From an uncultured Bacteroidales bacterium (GTDB lineage: Bacteria > Bacteroidota > Bacteroidia > Bacteroidales > Paludibacteraceae): a stretch of 64,000 nt of DNA. The notes under the pieces were generated by a model, which was not told where the DNA came from, did not search any database, and saw nothing but the letters and a program-made list of their open reading frames with translations. Positions 52,114-60,322 of this stretch are shown piece by piece (position 1 is the stretch's first letter; each line of letters begins with the position of its first letter). The DNA lies in assembly GCA_902785605.1 (NCBI GenBank), contig CACZZL010000005.1, positions 108,628-172,627 of the forward strand, in the 5' to 3' direction. Both the position numbers and the translations under genes were made by a program.

Positions 52114-52815
52114 ATGACCGTATTATACGAAGACAACCATATTATAGCCGTCAACAAAACCTGCAACGAGATCGTACAGGGCGACAAAACAGGCGATACA
52201 CCCTTGAGCGAAATCGTCAAGGAGTATATCAAAGACAAATATAACAAACCCGGGGAAGTGTTCCTCGGTGTGACCCATCGTCTGGACCGTCCAACTAGCG
52301 GAGTGGTGCTCTTTGCCCGTACCTCCAAAGCCCTCACCCGTCTCAACGAGATGTTCAAGGAAAAATCACAAATTACCAATCACCAATCACCAATCACTAA
52401 GACGTATTGGGCCATCGTGCAAGGTGCTCCCAAACAAGCCGAAGCACGGCTGGAGAACTGGTTGGTTCGCAACGAGGCGCAGAACAAATCCTATATAACA
52501 AAACCGAATGCAAAGGATGCGAAGCAGGCTATTCTGACTTATCGTACACTTGTTCGCGGAGAAAACTACACCTTGTTAGAAATCAATCTGGAGACCGGAA
52601 GACACCATCAGATACGCTGTCAATTGGCGGCTATCGGGTGCCCGATCAAAGGGGATTTGAAGTACGGTGCCAAGCGCTCCAATCCTGACGGAGGCATCTG
52701 TCTGCATGCCCGCAAAATTGAATTTATTCACCCTGTAAAAAAAGAACCCATATGTATCACAGCTCCCGTTCCCAACGACTCCTTGTGGCAGCAGCTCTCT
52801 GCATCTGTTCGCTAA
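52114..52815 (+). CDS. RluA-family pseudouridine synthase
   Basis: A 233-residue enzyme read from ATG at 52114 (MTVLYEDNHIIAVNK); an ATG 15 codons earlier is inside the promoter. The catalytic aspartate is in VTHRLDRPTSGVVLFA (HRLD motif), with LEINLETGRHHQIRCQLAAIG further on. It isomerises uridine in rRNA or tRNA; the site is not predictable. A tandem array (52365-52397) encodes EKSQITNHQSPITKTYW at a place where relatives have a shorter turn. The stop codon lies in another array, and the last 64 bp overlap the start of the next gene. Confidence 0.94.
   Translation: MTVLYEDNHIIAVNKTCNEIVQGDKTGDTPLSEIVKEYIKDKYNKPGEVFLGVTHRLDRPTSGVVLFARTSKALTRLNEMFKEKSQITNHQSPITKTYWAIVQGAPKQAEARLENWLVRNEAQNKSYITKPNAKDAKQAILTYRTLVRGENYTLLEINLETGRHHQIRCQLAAIGCPIKGDLKYGAKRSNPDGGICLHARKIEFIHPVKKEPICITAPVPNDSLWQQLSASVR
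52365..52397 (+). repeat. Heptamer array, CAATCAC class, about 4 units (in RluA gene)
   Basis: CAAATTAC then CAATCAC three times in register (52377-52397). It encodes ITNHQSPIT. Confidence 0.88.
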
Positions 52816-54425
52816 TCCCTAACACCCTAATCGCTAATCCCTTACCCGCCTTTCCGGGTGCGGAAGGATTTGGCAAGTACGCTTCCGGTGGTCGGGGTGG
52901 TCAGGTAGTCTATGTGACCAGCCTCGCCGATGATTCCGACGGCACCACCGAAGGGACGCTCCGTTGGGCCATGAAGCAATATCCGAACGAGCCGATCACC
53001 GTTTGTTTTGCGGTGTCGGGTGAGATACGACTCGTCAAGGACCTGCGTATCAACCGCAAGAACTACACCATCGCCGGACAGACTGCTCCGGGCATGGGAA
53101 TCATCATCACGCACAACAAAGTGAACTGCGGCGGGTCGGAGAATTTCATCATCCGGAACATCCGTTTTCGTATCGGTCGCAATGATGTGAACGGGAACAT
53201 CATTACCCAGAACGCCTTCGGTGCGGAGAACTGCAGTAACTACATCATCGACCACTGCGAGTTCGGCTGGTCTACCGAGGAGAACATGAACACCTACGAC
53301 AGCCATTTCATCACTGTGCAGTACTGCATTGTGCACGAAGGACTCAATAAGTCCGGTCACCCGAAAGGGGAACGTGGATACGGTTGCCAATGGGGCGGTT
53401 CTCCCGCTACCTATCACCATAACCTGCTGGTAAACAACAACAAACGTTCGTGCCGTTTCAACGGTGCGCAGAGCAATGACTATGTCGTCTACCTCGATTA
53501 TATCAACAATGTGAACTATAATTTCGAGGGAGGCTCCAACGGCTGTTACGGCGGCGAGAACACCGCCAAGCTGGCAGAAGGGGAGTACAACGGACTCAAC
53601 TCGGCACACGAGTGCAATTTCGTGAACAATTACTACAAAGCCGGACCCAATACGACCAATACGAAATATTTCGTGTCGGTGGAGAAAGCGCGTAGCGGTG
53701 CTACCAGTTGGGGACCGAGTAAGTGGTATCTGAGCGGAAACATTTTCGACGGTGTACCCGCTGCGACCGAAGATAACTGGTCAGCGGTCAATGTAAAGGG
53801 TTATGCCAAAGAAGAGAGTCGTGTCGATACGCTCATTCGTCCGGCTACGCCTTGGTGGCGCTGGACACAAGACTCCATCTACGGACGCTATGACTTCGAT
53901 ACCTATGCCTATGCGGCAAGCAACTACGAGAGCGCGGAAGAGGCATACGAGACCGTGCTGGACACGGCCGGTGTGTTCCCGCGTGACCATGTGGGCTTGC
54001 GTCTTATCGCGGACACGCGCGCGGGTTCCTATACCTATACAGGCAGCCAAACCAAGAAGAAAGGGATCATCGACACCGAAACCGATGCCGAAGGCTTCTA
54101 CGATTATCCGGAAGCGGACGCATTAAGCGATTTGGATGCAGACGGCATGCCTGATTTCTGGGAAGCCTTGAACGGCACCGATCCGCTCAACCCGGACAAT
54201 AACACCCTGCACGAGAGCGGATACACGATGCTCGAGATGTACCTCGATTACGCCATGACCCATCGCGAGCCGATGAATGACGGATATACCCCTTCAGAAG
54301 AAGGCATTCAGAACACAGCGCATGGCACACAGGCACAAAAAATAATCCGCGAAGGACAGATCTATATCCAACGCGGATCCAAAACATACACCCTCGAAGG
54401 GCAAGTTATAGAGGTAAATAAATAA
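52752..54425 (+). CDS. Secreted pectate-lyase-like protein (PL1 type)
   Basis: A 557-residue protein with signal peptide (RLLVAAALCICSLIPNTLIA). It starts at 52752 inside the previous gene, in another frame. The mature protein opens with PAFPGAEGFGKYASGGRGG, the usual start of PL1-type lyases, followed by TLRWAMKQYPNEPITVCFAVSG and beta-helix strands (ENFIIRNIRFRIGRNDV, NYIIDHCEFGWSTEEN). After the helix an Asp-rich segment (LDADGMPDFWEALNGTDPLNPD) resembles a calcium-binding EF/TSP3 loop. The end, AQKIIREGQIYIQRGSKTY, then TLEGQVIEVNK, resembles the tail of the SusE-like protein. Pectin cleavage is inferred from family. Confidence 0.85.
   Translation: MYHSSRSQRLLVAAALCICSLIPNTLIANPLPAFPGAEGFGKYASGGRGGQVVYVTSLADDSDGTTEGTLRWAMKQYPNEPITVCFAVSGEIRLVKDLRINRKNYTIAGQTAPGMGIIITHNKVNCGGSENFIIRNIRFRIGRNDVNGNIITQNAFGAENCSNYIIDHCEFGWSTEENMNTYDSHFITVQYCIVHEGLNKSGHPKGERGYGCQWGGSPATYHHNLLVNNNKRSCRFNGAQSNDYVVYLDYINNVNYNFEGGSNGCYGGENTAKLAEGEYNGLNSAHECNFVNNYYKAGPNTTNTKYFVSVEKARSGATSWGPSKWYLSGNIFDGVPAATEDNWSAVNVKGYAKEESRVDTLIRPATPWWRWTQDSIYGRYDFDTYAYAASNYESAEEAYETVLDTAGVFPRDHVGLRLIADTRAGSYTYTGSQTKKKGIIDTETDAEGFYDYPEADALSDLDADGMPDFWEALNGTDPLNPDNNTLHESGYTMLEMYLDYAMTHREPMNDGYTPSEEGIQNTAHGTQAQKIIREGQIYIQRGSKTYTLEGQVIEVNK
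52811..52846 (+). repeat. Heptamer array, CTAATCC class, RluA / pectate lyase overlap
   Basis: Units GCTAATC, CCTAACA, CCCTAATC (8), GCTAATC, CCTTACC. It contains the RluA stop codon and encodes LIPNTLIANPL around the signal-peptide cleavage region of the lyase. Confidence 0.85.
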
Positions 54426-55017
54426 CTTGTTTACCAACAAACCACTCACCGCGGAAGTAATTGCTGCAAGGCATTGCTTCCGCTTCTTTAAACGGCTTCA
54501 GTTCGTCTTGCAGATCTCCGCCTTTGAGTACGATCAGCCCGTTCGGCACGGCGTTGATGGGTTTGGTGGCGATGTTCTTACGTACCAGTTTGACCAGGTC
54601 GGGTAGGGGCATGACCGCGCGGGAGACCACGAAATCGAATTTCTGTTTCTCTTCCTCCGCACGTTCTTGCTTGCATACCACGTTCGTCAACCCGAGCGCC
54701 TGTGCCACTTCGGATGCGACCTTGATCTTCTTACCGATTGAATCAATGAGCACGAAACGGCATTCGGGAAACAGAATCGCCAACGGGATACCCGGAAAAC
54801 CGCCGCCTGTACCGACATCCAATATGGATGTGCCCGGTTGGAATGGCAGTAACTTGGCAATCGCCAATGAATGGAGCACATGGTGCTCGTACAGGTTGTC
54901 AATGTCCTTGCGGGAGATGACGTTGATCTTGCTGTTCCAATCGCGATACAAGGCATCAAGCTGAGCAAACTGCTCAGCCTGACGCTCTGTTAGTTTAAAA
55001 TAATCGGAGATGATCAT
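54406..55017 (-). CDS. rsmG: 16S rRNA (guanine527-N7)-methyltransferase
   Basis: A 203-residue RsmG of typical size. SAM-binding motif LDVGTGGGFPGIPLAILFP (about residues 70-88), WNSKINVISRKDIDNLYEHHVLHSL upstream of it (in part), and VVSRAVMPLPDLVKLV. It methylates G527 of 16S rRNA; loss causes low-level streptomycin resistance in other bacteria. Its 3' end overlaps the pectate lyase gene on the other strand by 20 bp. Its start overlaps the yebC stop by 4 bp. Confidence 0.96.
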   Translation of the reverse strand: MIISDYFKLTERQAEQFAQLDALYRDWNSKINVISRKDIDNLYEHHVLHSLAIAKLLPFQPGTSILDVGTGGGFPGIPLAILFPECRFVLIDSIGKKIKVASEVAQALGLTNVVCKQERAEEEKQKFDFVVSRAVMPLPDLVKLVRKNIATKPINAVPNGLIVLKGGDLQDELKPFKEAEAMPCSNYFRGEWFVGKQVIYLPL

Positions 55018-55730
55018 GCCATATTGGTGAAGACATTCTGCACGTCTTCGTCCTCTTCGATCTTGTCAATCAGTTTCTGAACGGACTCCCGTTGCTCGTC
55101 GGTCAGTTCCTTGGTGTCGTTCGGGATACGAACGAACTCCATCGACTGAATCTCAAAACCGTTGTCCTCGAGGTACTTCTGCATGTTGACAGCCTCGTTG
55201 AAATCCGAGTAGATGACGATCGTGTTCTCCTCTTCGTCCACACCCAGTTCCTCTACACCGAAGTCAATGAGCTCGAGCTCCAGCTCGTCCAGATCAATGC
55301 CGTCCTTCATGGTTACGGTGAAGCAAGCTTTGCGGTCGAACAGGAACTGCAACGAACCCTGTGTACCCAGCGTGCCGCCGAACTTGGTGAAGTACGAACG
55401 GATGTTCGCTACCGTACGCATGTGGTTGTCGGTCGCGGTCTCTACGAAGATTGCGATACCATGCGGTCCGTATCCTTCGTAATTGATCTCCTTGTAACCC
55501 TCCGACGATTTATCGGTCGCTTTCTTGATAGCGCGGTCGATGTTATCCTTCGGCATGTTCTCGCGTTTGCACTGTTGGATCAGTGCACGCAGACGCGGGT
55601 TGGAGTCCGGATCCGGTCCACCCTCACGGGCAGCAATCGTGATTTCTTTTCCTAATTTGGTGAATGTGCGGGACATGTGTCCCCATCTTTTCAGTTTGGT
55701 TGCTTTGCGATATTCAAATGCGCGTCCCAT
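55014..55730 (-). CDS. yebC: YebC/PmpR family protein
   Basis: A 238-residue YebC/TACO1-family protein. It begins MGRAFEYRKATKLKRWGHMS, the Bacteroidetes form of the N-terminus, followed by REGGPDPDSNPRLRALIQQC and ENMPKDNIDRAIKKA, then FVETATDNHMRTVANIRSYF. The family has been described as DNA-binding regulators and more recently as factors that help ribosomes through proline-rich stretches. It lies 24 bp after the OmpA-like gene and overlaps rsmG. Confidence 0.96.
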   Translation of the reverse strand: MGRAFEYRKATKLKRWGHMSRTFTKLGKEITIAAREGGPDPDSNPRLRALIQQCKRENMPKDNIDRAIKKATDKSSEGYKEINYEGYGPHGIAIFVETATDNHMRTVANIRSYFTKFGGTLGTQGSLQFLFDRKACFTVTMKDGIDLDELELELIDFGVEELGVDEEENTIVIYSDFNEAVNMQKYLEDNGFEIQSMEFVRIPNDTKELTDEQRESVQKLIDKIEEDEDVQNVFTNMA

Positions 55731-55754
55731 ATATATAATTTTTTTAAATGTTAA

Positions 55755-58349
55755 TTACTCTTGCGGAGTGGGGTCAGCATGGTCGAGGATGGTCTCGATA
55801 TGTACTTCCTCGAACGTGATCTTGAACTCTACACGGCGGTTCTTCTGACGACCAGCCGCCGTCTTGTTGTCTGCGATCGGCACGTCCGGACCGTAACCCA
55901 TAGCGCTCAGACGCTCTGCCGGTACCCCCTTGTTGATCAGGTACTGCATCACAGCGTTCGCACGTTGGTTAGACAGTTTCTTGTTCAGCTCTGCCTTACC
56001 GGTGTTATCGGTGTGACCTTGTACTTCGATGATATAGGTCTCGTTGTCAATGAAGGTCTGTGCGATCTGGTCGAGCAGCGGATAGGACTTCTTCTTGATG
56101 GTTGCCTTACCGGTCTCGAACTCAATTCCCTGCATAGCTTTCTCCAGCAGTTTACGAACCTCCCGTTTGATCTCCGGACAGCCCTTGTTCGCCTTGATAC
56201 CGACTACGTTCGGACACTCGTCCTGGTAATCGGGTATACCGTCGCCGTCGCTATCCAACTCACAACCGCGTGCATCGACAAAACCGATGGCTGCAGCCGG
56301 TGTATTCGGACACTCGTCCAGATAATCGGGTACACTATCGTGGTCACTATCGATCGGACAACCCTTCTCGTCCACCTTGCCGTAAGCGGCTGCCGGCGTG
56401 TTCGGACACTCGTCCAGATAATCGGCTACACCGTCGCCGTCGCTATCGATCGGACAACCCTTGGCATCAATCTTGCCGTAAGCCTCTTTCGGCGTCTCCG
56501 GACACTCGTCCTTCCAATCAGGTACACCGTCACCGTCCGTATCGAGTTCACAACCGACGCTGTCTACCTTGCCCCATGCTTCCTTCGGGGTGTGCGGGCA
56601 GCGGTCTTTGTAGTCCTCTACACCGTCACCGTCGCTATCCATCATACAGCCTACCGAGTCTACGAAACCGATTGCTTCCTTCGGCGTGCCGGGGCAGTGA
56701 TCCAGGTAATCGGGTACACCGTCATGGTCGCTGTCAATCGGACAACCTACGCTGTCCACTTCGACGCCACGCGGGGTATCCGGACACATATCCAGTTTGT
56801 CCCATACACCGTCTTTGTCTTTGTCACGACGGTTCGTGCCCCAACAGATGGAGAAACCGAGTGCGACATTGACGGTCTTGGCTTTATACGGCAGGATATA
56901 CTTCGGAGTGCCGTTCACGTCCATCGACGCATACGAGGTCGGGATATAATCCATCGCCAGTGTCATGTTGATTCCGTCGTACGGCATGATGCTCAGACCG
57001 GCACCGATGTTACTGTACTTACCGTTGCTCAGCAGCGAGTAGGAGGCCGCCAGACTGAGCCAGTTGAACGGACGGAAAGCCACACCTAACGTGATCTCCT
57101 CGTACAGACGGGCGTTATACAGACGGGTAGCCGACACGAGGCCTACGCCTACGCGATTGTCCCAGAAATTAGCATCTACACCTACGTTCAGTCGAGCCGA
57201 GGTCATGCGGGCAAAACCGCTGCCTGCCTGGCGCATGTACACACCGTCGAGCAGACCCATCATTCGGCTCTTGACCGTATCCATGACGATGGCGGTAGAG
57301 AAATTACCGTCCGCATCGCGGTACGCCGGGTCGCCGTAGTCAATCGTTCCGGCTCCTTCAAACACCGTATCCACGGTGCAGGTGAAGCGGTTGCTTCTGC
57401 TCCAGTAGATGAAACCGAAGTCCGTCAACGCTGCGGTGATCTGCAGGTTCTCAATCGGCTTGAACGTGAAACCGAAGTCAATCGCTGCACCGTAACCCGC
57501 CGGGTTGAGTACACTCTTGACCAACGCTTTCGGATCATCGGTGTCGATCAGTTTCTTGGTGTCGAATGTGCCGTCCTCGAAACTCTTGATGACCTGGTTC
57601 ATGTTCTTACCGTCGATATACGAAGCGAGGTAAGCGGCATCTACCGGTGCTGCGATATCCATCGAAGCGGTGCCGTAGATGTTCCACTGCTCGGTGCTGG
57701 CATCAATCGTCAGGTTCTTGGTGTTCGCGCCCATGTAGGCTTGGCCCAACAGGATCTTCAACTTACCACCGATCGTCCACCGCTCATCCAACCGATGGCT
57801 GTAACCACCGCTGATCTCGGTGTACAGCGTAGCGCCTGCACCCAAACCGGCCAGGCTGAAACGGTTGTACCCGCCGGTCAGATCGGTCATACCACCGCCG
57901 AGTGCGAAGTTGAAGATCGACTGCGGAACGGTCGTACCGGCCGTCATACGCTCGTTGATACCGATCGTCACGTATCCGACCTCATTGACGCGGAATCCGA
58001 AGTTGACCAGACCCAGCGTTGCTTCACCGTTGACCAGGGTCATGGCGCGCATCTGACGCAGGAAAGCGTTCTTGTCTGCGTTCGGGTGGAGCGGGGTAAT
58101 GGTCTTACCCGTCGTCGGGTCCACAAAGAAGATATCGCTCATTGTCAGCGAGTTGTTACCCACCGAGTACGACATCCATCCTAACGGAGTGAAGTTCACA
58201 TAACCCTGACTAACCGGCTGGAATGCAGGGTTGATCGTATGACGCATCGGAGCATTCTCCAAGAAGTAAAGCGTGTTCACCTGTTGAGCGCTCACACTCA
58301 GCGTCAGCATTGCCACGAGGGCTACGAGAATAGATTTCTTGTTTGTCAT
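55755..58349 (-). CDS. DUF5723-like barrel with TSP3 repeats and OmpA domain
   Basis: An 864-residue protein with signal peptide (VALVAMLTLSVSAQQ). Residues about 20-480 are beta-strand rich and start TLYFLENAPMRHTINPAFQP, typical of the DUF5723 barrels of Bacteroidales. Seven calcium-binding TSP3 repeats (DSDGDGVPDYLDECPNTP-type, about 28 residues each) follow. The C-terminal OmpA domain has VQGHTDNTGKAELNKKLSNQ and GRQKNRRVEFKI, which bind peptidoglycan. It likely links outer membrane and cell wall. It is 13 bp after the lipoprotein gene 58363-60237, a pairing I associate with DUF5723 loci. The repeats make an 84-bp tandem pattern in the DNA. Confidence 0.9.
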   Translation of the reverse strand: MTNKKSILVALVAMLTLSVSAQQVNTLYFLENAPMRHTINPAFQPVSQGYVNFTPLGWMSYSVGNNSLTMSDIFFVDPTTGKTITPLHPNADKNAFLRQMRAMTLVNGEATLGLVNFGFRVNEVGYVTIGINERMTAGTTVPQSIFNFALGGGMTDLTGGYNRFSLAGLGAGATLYTEISGGYSHRLDERWTIGGKLKILLGQAYMGANTKNLTIDASTEQWNIYGTASMDIAAPVDAAYLASYIDGKNMNQVIKSFEDGTFDTKKLIDTDDPKALVKSVLNPAGYGAAIDFGFTFKPIENLQITAALTDFGFIYWSRSNRFTCTVDTVFEGAGTIDYGDPAYRDADGNFSTAIVMDTVKSRMMGLLDGVYMRQAGSGFARMTSARLNVGVDANFWDNRVGVGLVSATRLYNARLYEEITLGVAFRPFNWLSLAASYSLLSNGKYSNIGAGLSIMPYDGINMTLAMDYIPTSYASMDVNGTPKYILPYKAKTVNVALGFSICWGTNRRDKDKDGVWDKLDMCPDTPRGVEVDSVGCPIDSDHDGVPDYLDHCPGTPKEAIGFVDSVGCMMDSDGDGVEDYKDRCPHTPKEAWGKVDSVGCELDTDGDGVPDWKDECPETPKEAYGKIDAKGCPIDSDGDGVADYLDECPNTPAAAYGKVDEKGCPIDSDHDSVPDYLDECPNTPAAAIGFVDARGCELDSDGDGIPDYQDECPNVVGIKANKGCPEIKREVRKLLEKAMQGIEFETGKATIKKKSYPLLDQIAQTFIDNETYIIEVQGHTDNTGKAELNKKLSNQRANAVMQYLINKGVPAERLSAMGYGPDVPIADNKTAAGRQKNRRVEFKITFEEVHIETILDHADPTPQE
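56170..56830 (-). repeat. 84-bp tandem repeats encoding TSP3 modules
   Basis: Seven coding repeats of about 84 bp, each with GACxxCGACGGT-type aspartate codons and a conserved CPxTP. They could recombine to change copy number. Confidence 0.75.
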
Positions 58350-58362
58350 CGTTCAGCCCTCC

Positions 58363-60237
58363 TTATTGATTGTCCTTGTTATCCAGATCAAAGACCGCAT
58401 CCACCTTGGCAGCCAGGCCGATCTTAAGGGTCAGACCCTGGTCCTTGGTGATACGGATATTGCTCATGTCGTTCTTGTACGCTTCTGCCAACGACTCATC
58501 GTCAATCGTAGCATCGTATTCGATCTTGCTAATCGAGGGGAGCAGGTCCATCTCGGCCTTGGTCAGGCTGGCATAGATGATGGTCTCACCCGGCTCTTTC
58601 TGAGCCCACGAACCGTGCTCCTGTACGTACTTCGGCGCCTTAAGCGTAATCGTGTCTTGCTTGAACAGCAGCAGCGGTTTGCTCGGATCGGCCGGATCGG
58701 CAATCACGTTGCCGTATTCGTCCAGACAACGCATCGCGGCCTTGATATCCAGCGGAATGGTGTTCTTGGCGTGCAGCACTACCTTCACATCCGCATCCTT
58801 GATCTCCGCGTTGGTCAGCAGCGAGTCAATCTTGAACTGGCTGAGGTTAACGCTGTCCATCGTATCTTTGTAATTGATGTACAGACCTTGGTTGAAAATG
58901 AACGGCAGTCGGCAGATGGCATCAATCCGGATGCTGGTGTTGTCCGTCACACGGATCTGCGGGGTGAGCGTGTAGTTGAAGTCCACACGGAACTTATAAC
59001 CCAACTTCTGCGGCATGTTTTGGAACAGCTTGTCGATATGTCCCTCTTTCGGATCTTTGCTGAAGAAGATGATCATGTTGGTCGTCGAGTCACCGATCGC
59101 GCTCTTCACCGGATCCAGGTACTCACCTTCCTCGAACTGCTTCGGGAAATTCTGATAGACGTTCGCTCCACGGGTGAACTCCGCGTAGCGTTTAACGCCG
59201 TTCTTGTCCTCTGCGAACAGATAATCGCCGTCCATCTTCATCGCACCGGCTACGTGGGTTACGACGTGCATGTCAATGCGCGGATCGGCAAACGGTACGT
59301 TCGAGCGGGAGATGAAATCCAACTCACCCCATGATTCGCTCAGGTCCACTACCGCCTCGTCGCTCATGTCCGACGACGGTTTGAAGTAACCCCAGATAGC
59401 GCGGTAGTCAATGAACTGCACGGTCAGTTTGTACTCAAATCCGCTACCTGCCGGAACAACCACTTGGGTGCCTGCCGGAACGGTGAACTTGAAGTGTACC
59501 ATGAACTGGCACGAGTCGATGATGTTGGTGGACGACGGGAGCATGTCGCGGAATTTCATCAGGTGAATGGTGAACTTGTCCACTTCCGTCGGGATGGTCT
59601 GACCGTAACCGTAGTTATCGCGGTTCTTGTCATACACCAGCATTCTGTTACCGGCCGGACGATCGATCTGATCACCCAGATCCAAAGTCACCTCGTCAAT
59701 CCATTCCCAAGCCAACGGCAGACCGTTCTTGGTCTTGATCTCCGAAGCGAAACTGGCCAAATCAATGTACGCACTGTCCAGACGCTCGTCCAGGTTTCCG
59801 GCTGCGTCGGGTTGGTTGATACCTTTGAGCTTGAGGGTCAGCGGGAAATCCAGTTGGGTCTGAATACCCATTCCGGTGATCTTACCGTCCGAGCCGATCA
59901 AACCCTTGGCCTGAGCCTGGTCGTACACATTCAGGTTCAATGTGGTAGAGGAGATGTTCTTCGTCAAATCCACTTTGTGGAAGTTACGGGCAATCTGGAA
60001 CGTGTCTTTCCACGTCAGCACGCCTTTGTTGTCCAGCGAGTCTACGTAGATCTTGCCGATGCCGTCGCCTAAGAAATCAGCGATCGTGGCATGGATACTG
60101 CCGACCGGCAGCGCGATGCCCAGATCCAACTCCGCTTTCGGGTCAATGTTGTTCAGGTCCACATCCGAGTGGCAGCTCGACAACAGACACCCGATCAGGA
60201 GTGCAGGCAAAGCCAAAAAATGATTAAACTTTCTCAT
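58363..60237 (-). CDS. Large lipoprotein of unknown function
   Basis: A 624-residue lipoprotein (LIGCLLSSC lipobox near residue 23). The mature part begins HSDVDLNNIDPKAELDLGIALPVGS and consists of repeated beta-sandwich-like segments (LRLPLTLKLKG-type strands, DSINIS-like turns). I recognise no catalytic motif. The pattern is common in Bacteroidales next to DUF5723/OmpA genes, suggesting that it partners the downstream barrel in the outer membrane. It is transcribed from its own promoter at 60276-60306. Confidence 0.82.
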   Translation of the reverse strand: MRKFNHFLALPALLIGCLLSSCHSDVDLNNIDPKAELDLGIALPVGSIHATIADFLGDGIGKIYVDSLDNKGVLTWKDTFQIARNFHKVDLTKNISSTTLNLNVYDQAQAKGLIGSDGKITGMGIQTQLDFPLTLKLKGINQPDAAGNLDERLDSAYIDLASFASEIKTKNGLPLAWEWIDEVTLDLGDQIDRPAGNRMLVYDKNRDNYGYGQTIPTEVDKFTIHLMKFRDMLPSSTNIIDSCQFMVHFKFTVPAGTQVVVPAGSGFEYKLTVQFIDYRAIWGYFKPSSDMSDEAVVDLSESWGELDFISRSNVPFADPRIDMHVVTHVAGAMKMDGDYLFAEDKNGVKRYAEFTRGANVYQNFPKQFEEGEYLDPVKSAIGDSTTNMIIFFSKDPKEGHIDKLFQNMPQKLGYKFRVDFNYTLTPQIRVTDNTSIRIDAICRLPFIFNQGLYINYKDTMDSVNLSQFKIDSLLTNAEIKDADVKVVLHAKNTIPLDIKAAMRCLDEYGNVIADPADPSKPLLLFKQDTITLKAPKYVQEHGSWAQKEPGETIIYASLTKAEMDLLPSISKIEYDATIDDESLAEAYKNDMSNIRITKDQGLTLKIGLAAKVDAVFDLDNKDNQ

Positions 60238-60275
60238 ATATCCAATAGATTTTGTTTGTTATTCCCATTTGGGCG

Positions 60276-60306
60276 CAAAATTACAAAAAATATTTGATAT
60301 ATGCAA
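60276..60306 (-). promoter_or_regulatory. Promoter of the lipoprotein-ompA-yebC-rsmG operon
   Basis: Minus strand TTGCATAT and TAATTTTG with 27-nt spacing. Confidence 0.82.
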
Positions 60307-60322
60307 ATTTATCTAATAAATT

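Noticed and set aside
55761-57089. 442-codon plus-strand frame opposite the TSP3/OmpA gene
   Set aside because: It mirrors the repeats of the real gene, which has clear TSP3 and OmpA motifs.
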